Positions 12,701 through 24,908 are shown, counted from the stretch's first letter. The stretch: 64,000 nt of DNA from Hexactinellida sp. DTS-2022 (GCA_028753945.1 JAPNXP010000018.1:2977643-3041642), one strand, 5' to 3'. Translations and numbers: made by a program. The notes: generated from the letters alone by a model not told the origin.

Positions 12701-13330
12701 TTGATTGCTTGGTTAACTAGATCTATTTCTTTTGATTCAGATGAGAGGCGACTACGCTTGGTGGACTGGCTAGAGTAGTATGAAGAACATCCAGGTAGGA
12801 AACATGGGATTGCCCCATCCTTTAACTTAGGACTTGCTCGAGGGATTTTATCTGAATGTACTATCTCCATTCGGTACCTTGTGTATATGTTCAACATCTT
12901 CAGCTCTAAAATGTTCGATACAAACGAATACGTATTTCAGTTCGTCAATATGTTCTCGATGTAGAGCTCGAATCCAGGCTTGCTTTAGTTCAGGTGGGGC
13001 TTTTGGCATCCGAAAGCATGGGATGCGTTCATCTGGTCTGTAATTACTTTTGCAACCTGGGGCTGAACAAGAATTAGGCATTTGGATAGTTAGCTAGTGC
13101 TATTGGAAGACAAAGGTCAAAAGAGAACATTAATAACCATAATTTGTTCCATTTATCGGACAAAGTCCACCTGAAACATGAAGTACAAAATATATTATTA
13201 TAGATTGTGGTTGATTTATAACTTAGAGTTGACTTTCAAAATAATGGTTTAATAACAAATCCATCTTCGACCGCATCCCTAGTCCTATTTTGGTGTTTTG
13301 ATGGGAGGCCTTATGATAGAGTAGGCTATG
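9776..13330 (-). mobile_element. P element A, nearly complete
   Basis: A 3555-bp element with terminal inverted repeats of about 70 bp and very few mismatches. They start CATAGCCTACTCTATCATAA, at 9776-9847 and complementary at 13259-13330. The flanks carry a perfect 7-bp duplication, ATTTGGG (9769-9775 and 13331-13337). The transposase runs on the minus strand. Termini and coding content together place it in the P superfamily. Confidence 0.93.
10410..13081 (-). pseudogene. P element A transposase (THAP9-like), frameshifted
   Basis: A DNA-binding THAP finger is followed by an RNase H-like transposase. The first 77 residues are an intact C2CH THAP finger (CSAPGC at residues 5-10, then C-x2-H in VCIEHF, with downstream HKVPNG). 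After a frameshift near 12850 comes IPRASPKLKDGA, and then a linker. The catalytic region has LEHEFITYL and IVQMDEIHVK, whose Asp is the likely first catalytic acid (about 11945). A second frameshift follows near 11930. Then come the P-type block FDFVHILKTIRNNWL (about 11600), IERQNVKL, and TDPLEHHF-LYR near the C-terminus (about 10960). Another frame change near 10940 leads to LQILETERRLRVSN. With only three or four disruptions, this copy is relatively young. Confidence 0.9.
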
Positions 13331-13541
13331 ATTTGGGATATCATATAAATTACCGAGAAAAGCATAATTCCACCAATTGTTAACTGTTATACTTTTGAAT
13401 TAGCTTTTCGTTTATTTTCACATAGATTCGCTTCATTAATGGACATAAGAAATCTCATGTTCAAGGATTTATCGAGCATTGATGGTCAAACTATTACTAA
13501 TCCTAATTCGTTAGACATCGAAAGTCAATTTCAGCCATCGC

Positions 13542-14712
13542 ATGATATCGATTCGGAAAACAACACTTAATGCTGAAAATGTGGAAGAATCTTCAAATAT
13601 TAAATTATGTCCAGGTATTTGTTGTACTGAAGAATCTCTGCGAGCATACCAACCAATATCTAAAGTCAATTTCAAGTTAACTGAAAGACAAATAGGTTCG
13701 AAAATTCGAAGATTTCAAAATAGTTGGTTCCAACAATTTCATTGGATAACATTTTGCACTAAAAATAATGCCGTCTTTTGTGTTATTGCGTGTGGATAAA
13801 AGGGAATGTTTCAGTTCCCAAGAAAAAATCTGAAGATGCGTTTACCCAAAAATATTTTATTAATTGGAAGAAATCCTTAGAGAAATTCAATGAACATGCA
13901 AGTAGCGAGTTTCATTATCAAGCTTTGCAAGCTCAAGCCACACGTAGTGGTAGCTACACAACTTGATAACCAAATTCTACTTCAACAGAATAATAAGAGA
14001 GTAAATTTTTTAAAAGAATTTTTAGAGGACACGAAGACTCAGAAGGAAATCTAGAACAATTGTTACAACTTCGAAGTGAAGATATACCATCATTAGAAGG
14101 TTGGTTAAACAAAAAAATCATCTTTCTCCTCAGATTGTCAATGAATTAATTACTCTTTTCGGTCGAAATGTTTTACGAAAGTTATTGCTAAAAATAAAAA
14201 GAGCTATTTGGTTCTCGGTAATTGCTGATGAAGCAAAAGACTTAGGTAAACAGAACAAATGACAGCATGCATTCGCTGGGAGGATAAAATTTTGACATTC
14301 ATGAGGATTGTTTGGGATTATACCAACTTGACTCAACTGGATCCACAAATCTTTTACCAAAGTAATAACTGATGTCTTAATTCACTGTGAAATAGAATTG
14401 GAAAATGCCGTGGCCAAGCAATTAAGAATGTTACCACAGCTAATAGAATTACATAACAAAAAGAGATAATAAAAATAAAAGGAATAACTTCTGTTTCAAC
14501 ACTTTGTGGACTACTGAACAGTATTTAAGGAAGTGATGTATATTACGAGCATGTATGCAAAATTAGACGATTATTCTACACAATTCAAATATCAACAGCA
14601 ACAACCGAAAGAGGTTTTTCAGCACTAAGAAGAATAAAAACATTTTTGAGAACTACCACGATGTATTCCTACCATTCATTCATAGGGAGGTATTAGATGA
14701 TATTAATTGCTT
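13542..14712 (+). pseudogene. hAT transposase relic (TTF finger, hATC end)
   Basis: Pieces of a TTF/DUF4371-type hAT transposase, the ZMYM-related lineage. Seen in order are KIRRFQNSWFQQFHW with AVFCVI (TTF-finger start, 13700-13795), NWKKSLEKFNEHASSEFHYQA (13860-13930), FSVIADEAKDL (catalytic-domain start, about 14210), and a C-terminal dimerisation motif, STATTERGFSALRRIKTFLR (about 14595-14655). The middle of the catalytic domain is missing and stops are present. It lies inside the hAT element that hosts P element A. Confidence 0.82.
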
Positions 14713-14954
14713 TGAAATTGTCAACCAATTTGTGATGGCAAATGAAAGAAGATTTCATTTTTTTGGTCATTTCTAATTTAAATGTGCTTTAGTGTTAGAA
14801 TAACTTACTGCAAAAATTTCATTAAAAAATCATATTTCTTGTTAGCTTTAAGAAAAATTAACAATCGAATAATATTTAGCAAACTAAGAGAAATAGTAAT
14901 AATGTTGAAAATTAAACGGCCCCCCACAAACACAATAATGTTCCTACGCCGCTA

Positions 14955-17706
14955 TATATATAGTATATATAAACAACTTACTAATTACATATTAATATTA
15001 TGTAGTAAACCTGAAAGTAGATAATTTTGTATTAATCGATAATTTTATGTTATTAAGGGGAATAATTTATGACTGTGAAAGTAGAATGTATTTTGTAGAT
15101 GTCAGTGATAGCCCGCTAAGGAATCGAGCCCACTATAATCCTGCCTAGTATAAAAATTGAGAACGAAGTCCCGAAGGCTTGTGAGAAATAATAAATGCAT
15201 AGACGTCTTATGTTCTGTCGCGAAGCGAGCTAGAGGGCGAAGCGCGCTACTAACATACATAATCCGCGTCAACGCCATCACAAATAAATTGTCATCATGT
15301 TACCTTGAAATATCCAAGGTCGTGCGGCCCTCAAGGAGCGAAAGAATTCAATATTTGGCCCGCGTACAAAATAGGTTGGATATCCTGATCAAAAGTATTA
15401 AAACAGAATTTTATGCGTGTCTACATAGTACATACACGTACTTACGACTTACTACAAACATAGGTATATACATATGTTTGCATTATCCGAGTTTATTGAA
15501 AAACACAACGGTTTGCAAATCTGATTTTAATATGTTCTGAAGATGAATGAATGGATATCTAGATGTATAAACTCAACTTCTAAACAAACTCAAGATGCCA
15601 TTATTACATCTATTCAGACAAAAGGAGAACTCTAAACAGATTACTAAATAATGATTACAAACTGTTCCTCTTTAGAGAATAATTATATATTATTTCACCA
15701 ACAGATTGATTGTTAATTGTATATACAATTTCACAGAACAATGATCCAGTTTCTATTGGTTAACTTGATGAAAGTAGCATAGGAGGTATACAGAGTAGCA
15801 GCTATATAAAATTAAAGTTCTCTGTTCTTGGATTTTTACAAAGGAACCATCATCAATAGTGGAAATTTGTTCAATAATAATAATTTGAGTGATTCAAGAA
15901 AGTACACATTAAAGCACCATGGGTTATGACAACCAACTTTATAACTACATCTCTAAAGTGAAATTCATAATCACATATAGTTTGCACATATATTGCTGAT
16001 AACCCTAGGATTATAAAGGCCATTTAATATCCTAAAAGGCTTTAAATATATTGCTATATTTATAAGTTTTTAAACAGTGTTTTAGGTCCTTTGCAGCCAA
16101 TACCCATTAAGTAACATAGTTTACCTGCCAAGTGCAACTTGTTGAGCAAATTTTGGTTAATTGAATTTTATAGATGTGATAAACTCATTAACTATACAAT
16201 GACATAACTAATAATAATTTACGAAAATTATGAGGCAATCAGAAAATACAGATTCGCATTTCGAATTTGATTCCACATGGCAGAATCACTCTAGGTGCTA
16301 AATAACTAATCAGTGCGATTATTTTCTTCTGAGATACAACTAAATCTCATTTGTGCCACTTGTGCACTAGTAGCACGCGGAAGGGACACTGTGCAACTTG
16401 ATCTATATTGGCTGAAAATGACCTAACCAAAAGGTTGCAACTTGTAAATCTATAAAGCAAGATGCTATATAGTCATTTTAGGGTAGTTTAAATAGCCTTT
16501 AATACACAGTGGGCATTTTCAGAGGTGTAAGTGGAAATAGGAAAACTATGCTAGAAAGACTCTAAAGAAGTATTATTGACACATAGGTTATCGGTAGCTG
16601 CAAACCGAATGGCATCATCAAAAATATTGTGTGTAATCTCATAACAGTAGTTTTGGACGATCAATGGTAAATTCATGATTTATTATATTTTTGGTTTTGT
16701 AACAATCATATATTAATCACCCATGATTCTTAATATCTAAAACTACGGTAAATAATTGGAATGTTAGTCTTATCCCAGGTATTCTATATCGCATTGAATT
16801 TATAGAAGGGTAGGTGGATGCTGAGTGTAACTATCGCAGGTGCAATTACGCTTAGGAATCCCTAGATAGTATTAGGTTGCATAGTTGTATAATATGGAAC
16901 ATTGCTAGCGCCTAATTTCTTCCGGATCTCATAAAATTATCTTACAGAAATTCAAAAGCATGGATGAATTCCTAACTTGGTATACTGATTGAGAGATTTG
17001 ACTTTAAAATATATAAACTGCTTTGTTATTCATTATCAGTATCAATTAATGGATTTAAAAAAAAATTTGAGGTGAAAATAGTAAATTAAAAAAATATGTT
17101 TCTATTATTTAGGATAGATCAAGTCAATAAGTGTTTAGACTAATTAAAATCAATGAAATAACTGACCATTATGAACCACCCAAGTTTTTGAACTGAATGT
17201 GAAAATTAATTAGTGTCCAATCTTTAGAAAATCTCTCTTGAAAATCTGGCAACTTCAGACTCAAAACTCGATTCAAATTTATCTTAACTGATACCATATT
17301 GACTATGAACAATAGTAATATAAAACTCCTATTGCACATCAGATTAGCATACAATATAGTATAGTTATGGTGAATTCAATTTCAATGTTTTCCTAACCAC
17401 AAAATTCTGTTTTGAAAATGAGTACTACACTACTCATTCCTTTCACAGTAATCATTTTCTATGCATCGTATTACTTTAAAAATTGAGTTTTAGAGGTTTT
17501 AGGTTATGCTGAATCCAAAAAAAGTATAAGTAATAGATTTGACAATGTTATAAAGTTACACTAATTCCCCTGCTTTGCCCACTGTGTAATTAACTGCTAC
17601 AAGAATAATGTGTCTGTTTAAAATTAACTACTTTTGGGCGGGGAGTATAAATAAGGTGTGAAATAGTAAACAGAAAAAGGTTGAAAATAACTGAAAATAA
17701 ATATAC
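14955..17706. other. Intronic AT-rich DNA, no gene seen
   Basis: This region lies downstream of UBR4 exon 17707-17971 and should contain the next UBR4 intron, but no further exon was found. Near 15212-15251 there are GTCGCGAAGCGAGC and GGGCGAAGCGCGC motifs, related to the hairpin-rich repeats at 46.1 and 63.9 kb. A frame of 127 codons (15157-15540) overlaps them and has no recognisable content, so I do not call it a gene. Confidence 0.5.
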
Positions 17707-17971
17707 CTGTTGATATAATTCTGGAGTTAAGTCATCCTCTGGTGTCATATAAAGTTTAGCTACAACATAGCAACAAATGGCTTCATCTTTATGAGAAAAG
17801 TATTCTTGGGGGGTTGAATATAATTCACGTAACAGAGCTTTACACTGTTCCTTTAATGGTTTATCCAAAGAGCAAAGTAATAGCTGAGTCACTATTCTGA
17901 GTGCACCATTTCGTTTTTCAATAGAAATGGAACCAGAATCACATAGAAGTGTAAGTGATAAATTTGTAATC
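17707..17971 (-). CDS. UBR4: UBR4 exon (E4), armadillo/HEAT-like segment
   Basis: UBR4 is a giant cytoplasmic N-recognin E3 ubiquitin ligase. This exon has an acceptor, TTTAG, and a donor, CAG|GTATAT. Its first base completes an Arg codon begun in exon E3, and 88 codons then run open and end in phase 0. The translation begins ITNLSLTLLCD and contains ALRIVTQLLLCSL, CKALLRELY, SHKDEA and PELYQQ. This parallels the segment of vertebrate UBR4 that I recall after the KTKEQFG region (TLLLSLPAP, YHSHKDQA, DPEVFQ). It is an alpha-helical repeat region. The next exon downstream was not found before the window edge, probably because the intron continues beyond it. Confidence 0.9.
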
Positions 17972-19209
17972 CTAAATTATTAATTTAATTTAATTAAAAC
18001 AGAAATAACTAAATTAAACATTCAATGAACCAAGTAGGTAATGAAAATAAAACAGGTCACAAAATATTAGAGGTTTACTTAAGCAAGATTAGAAAATTCC
18101 AAGGTATAGCAAAATAATGAGTGCATAACAAATATAATCTACAGAGATTAGCAGGATATGTTCATGGAGTGTTTAAGAATATAAAAGAGTATAAATAGAT
18201 TTATATAAACAAAGTGAGAACAACATATTAAGGTTAATTGATTTAACTCGTTTTAACTTATATACTCGAATAGTATCCCCTACTCGAATACTCGCCACCT
18301 CGAATAATCGCCTACATGAGGGAGGTTCAAATTGATAACCGCCTGACCCGAATAACCGCCCCTCTAACGGGTTTAAAATTAATAATAGCGAATAATTGCT
18401 AAATATAATTATATCTAAGCAGTTAAGTAGGAAATCCAGGAATTCATTATCATACAATACCACAAACAGGCCCGTAGAAAGGCAGTTATTATTGGTGCGG
18501 CAAAGTGATGTCACGTTAATGACCTAAAAATACCCATGAGTGTTTGTCTTTAATACACTTTATATTCTCTGTTGAAGTACTCACATATGCTGCACCTAAA
18601 CCATCAATGTAATACCGCACATGTACACTTAAGGCCGCACATATGTAGCGGCTGTACCATCAATGCCGCAGCTAGGATTATGGGAGAATTGAATGTGGTG
18701 GCCAATAATTTATGTGGTTAAAAGAACTCCTGTGGCCTAGGACGCACCTGCCACACCTGCACCTACGGCCCTGACAAAAGCACTTGTGGAGAGTTAGTCA
18801 TCAATTAAAAGTGCTCAAAGTATTTCCTCATTAGCAAATGCTAGCTCAAGCAAATATTAACCCCCTGCGGGAATAATCAACAATCGACTACCCAAATACA
18901 GGTCTCCCTGAATAATACCATCCTGAGAGGGCCAAAATTATATATCGCCTTGAGTAGATACGGTATGCGATTATTGTATTGAAACAGATAGGTAAATTGT
19001 TTGAAAATGGTGCATGTTAGAACGAGTTTATCAACATGAAGCATGAAACAATAAAATAATCATTTCAAAAAAATTAAACTAGTTTCCATGTGCTAATAAT
19101 TCTCTCGCTTACGATAAGTGATAGAACCACTTCCAACACCAAATACTAAAAGCAATATTCTTGCTTTTCAAAATGGCCAATTTTCGAATGCTCGGACTAA
19201 AGCCCTAGA
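17972..19209. other. UBR4 intron part with CGAATAATCGCC-type motifs
   Basis: From about 18258 to 18380 and again at 18880-18960 there are repeated phrases such as CGAATAATCGCCTAC and GAATAACCGCC. They resemble the body of pogo-like MITEs; a single similar phrase occurs near 30708. No matching termini were found. The rest is AT-rich with nothing recognised. Confidence 0.45.
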
Positions 19210-19795
19210 CATAGCCTACTTTACTCAAGCCTGACAAACAAATCAAAATTTGTCACCACGGATACAAACGAAGGCGGTTATAAACTGGGGTGCTAGTCTA
19301 GTTCGTCGATAATTGTGGTTGAGGAATAAATTTCCGTAATTAATTTTTGTACAACCATAATATTTTTATTTTTATTTAGTTTAAAATTAATTAATTGAAT
19401 AAACGTTAAAAATTTTTTTTTTCAAACTTACCTCCCTATTTATATATAGTAATTTTATTTTAAATCCTAATTCTCACTAGGTATTACATTATCTCCATGA
19501 CTTTATTTAGCTGACATAATTAATGCCCAACAAGTGATCAGCACCTAATTGTTTCAGCAACTATTACCTTGACGATCGTTATATTCCAAGCCGCCTGAAT
19601 TACGCCAGGAATGGATCACTGCTCTGCGCCGAGTTAATATGACAGATTATAAATTTATCTTTGTTTGTACTAAACATTTTTGTGAAGACGACATCGAGCA
19701 TGTTTTTAAAGTGTCTTATCCTGATGGGTCCTTTTCTGAAATACCAAGAGCCCAACCTAATTTACGAACAGGAGCAGTTCCATCTATCTTATTGG

Positions 19796-20750
19796 CAGTG
19801 GCGCCCAAGTTTCCAAAATGTCGGGATGGGGACTCACTTGATTTGTGCTAATATTTAATAGGAAAACACGGGCGTCGCACGGCTCTGAAAACTCTCCGGC
19901 CAAACAGTTAAAGTGGTCCGGCCATAACCGGACCCTCCTATATAATATAGTAGAATAAATTAAAACTGGTCCGGCGCCGGACCAGCCGGACCGCGTGCTA
20001 CGCCTATGTTATATATAACAGCATAACCACAATTCTCTAAATTGAAAATTTAAATTAGATATCAATAGTTTAAAATAGCCTAATAATGAATCCATACTCG
20101 TCAATATAAATTCTAGCTATTTACTCTATTTGGCGGAAGTTCTATTATAAGTGCAAGTTTAACTCTACTATATTATTAGAAGTAATTATGCCGCACAGAA
20201 TTTACGATATAGATTAAATTCTTTATTCTATAGATTTTCAAATAATAACTCGATTTTATGAGAATTTTGGCATTATATAATTATTAACTCTATAACTTTG
20301 TATTAAAGTTGAAAATCGACACGGCATAATCACAAGAACAACTAATAAGGATCATTTTTTAGGGAAAGATTTCGCTCCACGACTTATGCATTTTGAGATA
20401 TGCTATGGTATTCAAAGGTCACTCCCAGGAAATTTTGCGGATTATTTTTTACAAAATGTCTGCGATTTTGACCTCTAGTGGCGTCAAAAGGTTAAAGAAA
20501 TGTCAGAATTAAATTTTTCTTTCGGATTTGGATAGATAGCATCTTACAGTATATTTAGAAATAGTAATAGATTAAATGTTGCCATAGTTGATTTCCTGAA
20601 ATCGACATTCCATCTCCTTAATTGTGTTTGTAAGTAATCGCAGATTTCCTCCATTCGACAGATTCTCGGGATGGGAATCCATACATTCCCATCCCAGGAA
20701 AAATCTCGAGATGGGGGCCCCATCCCAGAATGGCAAGTTGGGCGCCAGTG
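19796..20750. mobile_element. Nonautonomous hAT-like element in P element B
   Basis: It splits the P transposase after GAVPSILL. The ends are inverted: CAGTGGCGCCCAAGTTTCC on the left, and as reverse complement CACTGGCGCCCAACTTGCC on the right, followed by GGGATGGGG on both sides. The possible target duplication is CTTATTGG and GTGATTGG (6 of 8). A smaller GC-rich inverted structure (about 19868-20006, GGCGTCGCACGG and CCGCGTGCTACGCC) may be an element nested inside it. Confidence 0.7.
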
Positions 20751-21865
20751 ATTGGTTGTCTTCATATTATTCAAAATCATCAGCTCCTATACATCGGCTA
20801 TCTTTTGAGGAAAAGGAGTATGATCATTTCACTCGAGCCATACAGCTAAGTTGTATTTCACAAAAAGAATAATAATAAGAGCTCAAGAAGTTTATCGTGT
20901 TACAACTTTAGAAGAGTTGAAAGAGAAGTCATCGTCCCAAAATATTCCTTCTAATTAGCAACCCAACGATGGTTAATTTCATCTAATATCACTTTGTAAA
21001 TAAATCAGCACATTTCAGTTCAGTCTTCCCTGACTATCTATTCTAGTAAAACTGAACAGCATTCCGGGGAGAAGAACCTATATCTCTATCATTACCTGTA
21101 GTATAAAATGATATTAGACAAATTGAGCTTCTAATTGCTGAGATCGATAGCAAATCATGTATTAATTCTACCTCTAATTCTATCCCGCTACATATCACGA
21201 GTGCTTGTAGAAATATTAACAGAGCAATTGCTAAACTTGAAGACAGTATATCAAAATCTATAGACGGAGACTCAAAAACTTTCGACGATACTTCTAGACT
21301 AGCTCGGCTTCAGTTTATCATTTGTCAACTCGAGAACTCAACCATTCACTAGAACCGCAGAAGATACAACGTCCTTAGCAAAGTTTTGGCACTGAAATCC
21401 CATCTTATCTATCCTAGCTGCTACAAAATATCTACAATCTCTAGAGTTCCTATCTCTTCCTCATGCACATTTACTTGAGAAACTTTATTCCTCTATTAGT
21501 CTATTGGGATAGAAAGTGACTATATGAGTTATCTTAATTAAGTAACTACAAATTTTTCTTCTCAAGAAAGAAAGGTAATTGTTCAAATGGACGAAATTCA
21601 CGTTACATTCGATGTTTCTTATAAGGGTGGGCAAATAATTGGTTTTTGTGTTGATTCTGACGACCCTATTAAGACAGTTTTCGCAATAATGGTTTAAAGT
21701 TTGCACAAAAAGTGGTAACTGTTGTTCGTTTAATTCCTAATTTTACAACTAGTGCACAAGTTATTTATCCTGTCATTATACAGGTAATTGCTGATATAGA
21801 ACAGTGTTGTCTTTCAGGCAGGTGTTGTGCACTGAAACTATCCACTAAATGTAAGTATATTTAAG

Positions 21866-22583
21866 CGTGACCTACGTTATATAAGGCCTATGCACCAACT
21901 TTGTGAAACTGGACCATGGATTAAAGGAAGGCTATTGATAAATAGGTTATTTATCGTTATCTAAATAACTAGTAGTGATAGACCTCATAAATGTTCTACA
22001 ACTATATAAGAACATGATATCAAGGTATACATAGCACCCTTCAGAATTGAGCTATGTCATCATTTGATTACGTAATCGCTATTTTTGGTGGGTATTATGG
22101 TGTTTTTATAGCCTGCTTTTAACATAGTTAGACGCGTTATAAATGTTCAAGATTTGAACAAAATGATGCCCAGGACTTGTTAAAAGAAATATATTGAAAT
22201 TATAAATGGAATGTTGACACATTCCTCGGTTTCCATGGATATGTATATTTCTTAAATGAGCCATAACTCAAGAACTATCGATTTTATGTAAACTATGCTA
22301 GTACTGATCTATCCGCAATAGGTAACTTCCTATTCATTGATAATACATTTTCTAGGCCTAACTTCAATAATTCTTGAGATAATAAGATAATTAGCACTTA
22401 ATTCCTTATGAGATAATGCGATGTATACCTTGATATCATGTTCCTATATAGTTATAGAACATTTATGAGGTCTATACTAGTTATTTAGATAACGATATAT
22501 AACCTATTAATCAATAGCCTTCCTTTAATCCATGGTCCAGTTTCACAAAGTTGGTGCATAGGCCTTATATAACGTAGGTCACG
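21866..22583. mobile_element. Long-inverted-repeat element with 7-bp duplication
   Basis: A 718-bp element whose two ends are inverted copies for well over 100 bp, starting CGTGACCTACGTTATATAAG. A perfect 7-bp duplication, ATTTAAG, flanks it at 21859-21865 and 22584-22590. It interrupts P element B at the position where copy A reads a continuous coding stretch. It encodes nothing recognised. The 7-bp duplication matches that of the P elements here, so it may be mobilised by a P-type transposase; this is inference. Confidence 0.85.
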
Positions 22584-23117
22584 ATTTAAGTTATTTTCTA
22601 CTGATCAAAAAACCTTACAACTTGTTGCCCCTCATCCATTATTCGCAAACAGATCACGTGTACTAATGTTTGATTTTGTGCATATGCTTAAGAGGATTCG
22701 TAACAATTGGGTGAATCTAAAAAATTAAAACAAAACTTTCTTGTATCCAAAGTTTGAAGAATATTTACCTAACTCCACTCGATTCACTCTTAACCTACAA
22801 ACAGCTTCTTTTGATGATATTCGAACGATTTATAAGTTGGAACAAAACAGTATCGCGAAACTTGCATCGCGTCAAACAGCAAAAGCATGTTGGCCTTCCA
22901 AACTAGAACAGCAGAATGTTAAATTGGCTCTCGGCATATTTGATGACTCTACTAGTGCAGCTGTAAATATTTCTGATCAACCCGGTCTCGAAAGGCTTAA
23001 ACACCAGACTGCAGAATTCATTGATATAATTGTTATGGTGTGGAAGATTTTTAATGTCAATAGGCAAAACCAAGACGTTCGTTGGAATGACAAATTTTCG
23101 AACAACTAGTACTAGAT

Positions 23118-23857
23118 CAGGCATGTCCAACCAACGGCCCGCGAGAGTTTTCCATCCGGCCCGCCAACATATTTGAGAAGTACTACAAGTATTAGTCAAA
23201 CTGTTTTTAAAACCATATACGTTACCAGGCCCGTATCCAGTGGGACAAGGGGGGGGCTGAGCTCCCTCTGGAGAATTTTGGGCCCCTTGCTGAGAATTTC
23301 TTTAAATGGTGTGATGTATCTAACATTAGGATTTGTTGTCGAATTGGATATTTTTGGAATTTCTATCTTACTCGTGCTCACATTTTTATAAATAATCTCG
23401 AATATGCAACTGAGTATCGCACCTATTGGTTGAGTAATTTGGGTGACTAGCTCTATTTTAGTTTCTGGTTTCCAGGAACTTCTTCGCTGGAGCCACCTGG
23501 GAGGCTAACAGCGACCCCCAGACCCAAGTTGGCGATACGATTGTTTACAAATCTACAACCTCCCTCTTGCATATATTAGCTCCGCCGCTGCCTGGATTTC
23601 ATAATAAATTTTCTGACTCTGCCCCCCCAATTCTCATTGCCCCACCAACTATCTGTTTCTGGAAACGGGCCTGATATATATACATAGTGCTTTCCGCAGT
23701 TATGACCAGTGCTGGCGAATCACCAAATTATCGAACCGAACCCACAAAAATATTGACAGTCATCATATTCGGTTAATAAGCCATATATATGGGAGGCCCG
23801 CAAGCAGTTAAACAGTTTCTAGTTCGGGCCGTAAAGAGAAAAGGTTGGACAAGCCTG
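23118..23857. mobile_element. hAT-like element with a nested smaller element
   Basis: The termini are inverted: CAGGCATGTCCAACCAACGGC on the left, and as reverse complement CAGGCTTGTCCAACCTTTTC on the right, each followed by GGCCCG motifs. The flanking bases do not give a clear 8-bp duplication. A second element with termini CAGGCCCGTATCCAG and CTGGAAACGGGCCTG sits inside at 23226-23673. No transposase was recognised. Confidence 0.75.
23226..23673. mobile_element. Nested nonautonomous hAT-like element
   Basis: A 448-bp segment bounded by CAGGCCCGTATCCAG and its near inverted copy CTGGAAACGGGCCTG. It has G-rich sequence just inside the left end and CCCCCC near the right end, as in CAG-GGCCC hAT elements. 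The target duplication is not clear. It lies wholly within the element at 23118-23857. Confidence 0.7.
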
Positions 23858-24415
23858 ATTTAAATCAATGATTTTTATTTCATAAAAGTCATGATTTAAA
23901 TAATAAAAAACGATATTTTTTGATTTTCAAAAATAAAATGATTATAATCAACTCCGACCATATATCGTTCTTGTATTAGTAAAAGCCTCATCAATGGCCG
24001 AAAATTTGAGGAACTTTTGCACATTTAGAAGTTAAACTATCACCTCGTTACTCATTATAAAAGGAGAGATCCTTAAAGCAAGTTGATAATTCAATCTACA
24101 CCGATTAAAAGAAAGCATGTTTTGGACTAGTGATTCCATGTGTCTACTCTGCATAAATAAAATGAAGGAAATTGTGCATTCCTTTACTTCAAATGGACTC
24201 CTCTAATTTCCTCAATTCATACAATTATCTCTTAGCAAATGTAAACATAGAACATAAACTAAAGTTCAAGGGGCTATTTGAATATTTCTTTATGAACCAT
24301 TTGAGATATATCAGATGATTGAAGTATCTCGGAGGTATTTGCAAATAAAATTTCAATCCGGAATTCATTTAGTTGCCGTATCACGAAGGTTGTAGCATTT
24401 CGGAGGGGTTCTATC

Positions 24416-24908
24416 CAGGGATGGGTCCAGCACAAAATATCTGGGGGTGCAATGTCCAGGGTTGGGCATAATAATTGTGGACCCGTGGGAAGCGCCTTTG
24501 GGTAAACTGTGCCAGTTTTTGCATGTACTTTTTTAAGAACTGCATTTGAGAAAGCATCTTTTAAGAAAGTTGAAATGTATTTAATATACGTCAAAGAAAT
24601 CTATTCTAAATTTATAGATAACTATAGATTAATAATTAGTTAATAAACTATCCATTAACCAACAATCACAACTAATAAACAGCTAGCGATTAATAAATTT
24701 ATAAACTAAGCATTTATGATAGGGAAGATAGGGAGATAGGGAAAGAACTCTGATAAATTTCTCTCAACCAATCTCGGAAATTGTGCCAGTCCCTGATATA
24801 ATTTTTGGATTATAATATCAAATTCTTAGGGGGGGTTTGCACTCCCCCTGAGCAATTCTTTGGGGGGTGCAACGCCCCTAAACCCCCCCCCCGGTGGATC
24901 CATCCCTG
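24416..24908. mobile_element. hAT-like MITE, CAGGGATGG-TCCA family, copy 1
   Basis: The ends CAGGGATGGGTCCAGCAC and GGTGGATCCATCCCTG are inverted. It is almost identical, in opposite orientation, to 25481-25970 about 570 bp away. A shortened relative lies at 43802-43998. The two full copies share an open frame (minus strand at 24420-24594) that includes DAFSNAVLKKVHAKTG. I regard this as chance coding in the MITE. The flanking 8 bp do not match well. Confidence 0.8.

Larger units (their letters stand above)
9519..14954 (+). mobile_element. hAT element with TTF-finger transposase relic, host of P element A
   Basis: The proposed ends are CAGGGAGTAGGAA at 9519 and, as reverse complement, TAGCGGCGTAGGAA ending at 14954. 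Each is followed inward by G-rich CCGTGG/GGGGCC sequence. The flanking 8 bp are TA-rich (AATATATA and TATATATA), so they are weak evidence. Inside lies the hAT transposase relic at 13542-14712. P element A has inserted in the 5' part. The left end contains an uninterrupted run of 15 G at 9534-9548. Confidence 0.5.
19210..23109 (+). mobile_element. P element B, 3' end lost
   Basis: The left terminus at 19210 reads CATAGCCTACTTTACTCAAG, a relative of the termini of P elements A and C. THAP-to-C-terminal coding pieces follow on the plus strand. No right terminus or flanking duplication was found; the sequence changes into a hAT relic just after 23109. Two nonautonomous elements (19796-20750 and 21866-22583) are inserted in it. 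Confidence 0.75.
19523..23109 (+). pseudogene. P element B transposase relic
   Basis: THAP9-like transposase in many frames. The THAP finger part shows PPELRQEWITALRRVN, then MTDYKFIFVCTKHF (C-x2-H) and IPRAQPNLRTGAVPSILL, ending at the hAT MITE. It resumes with SSYYSKSSAPIHRLSFEEKE (about 20760-20820). The catalytic region has LQFIICQLENS and VIVQMDEIHVTF (about 21580). After the 718-bp insertion come FDFVHMLKRIRNNWVN (about 22670), FDDIRTIYKLEQNSIAKLASR and LEQQNVKLALGIFDDST, and it ends at NNY. It is more decayed than copy A. It is clearly the same family by residue order, although the end is missing. Confidence 0.85.

Noticed and set aside
15157..15540. Plus-strand frame of 127 codons as a gene
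   Set aside because: It overlaps GC hairpin-like repeat sequence, has no recognisable domain and no splice context.
24274..24594. Conserved protein shared with 25791-26048
   Set aside because: The shared part lies inside two copies of one MITE, so the similarity reflects copying of the element and not a conserved gene.
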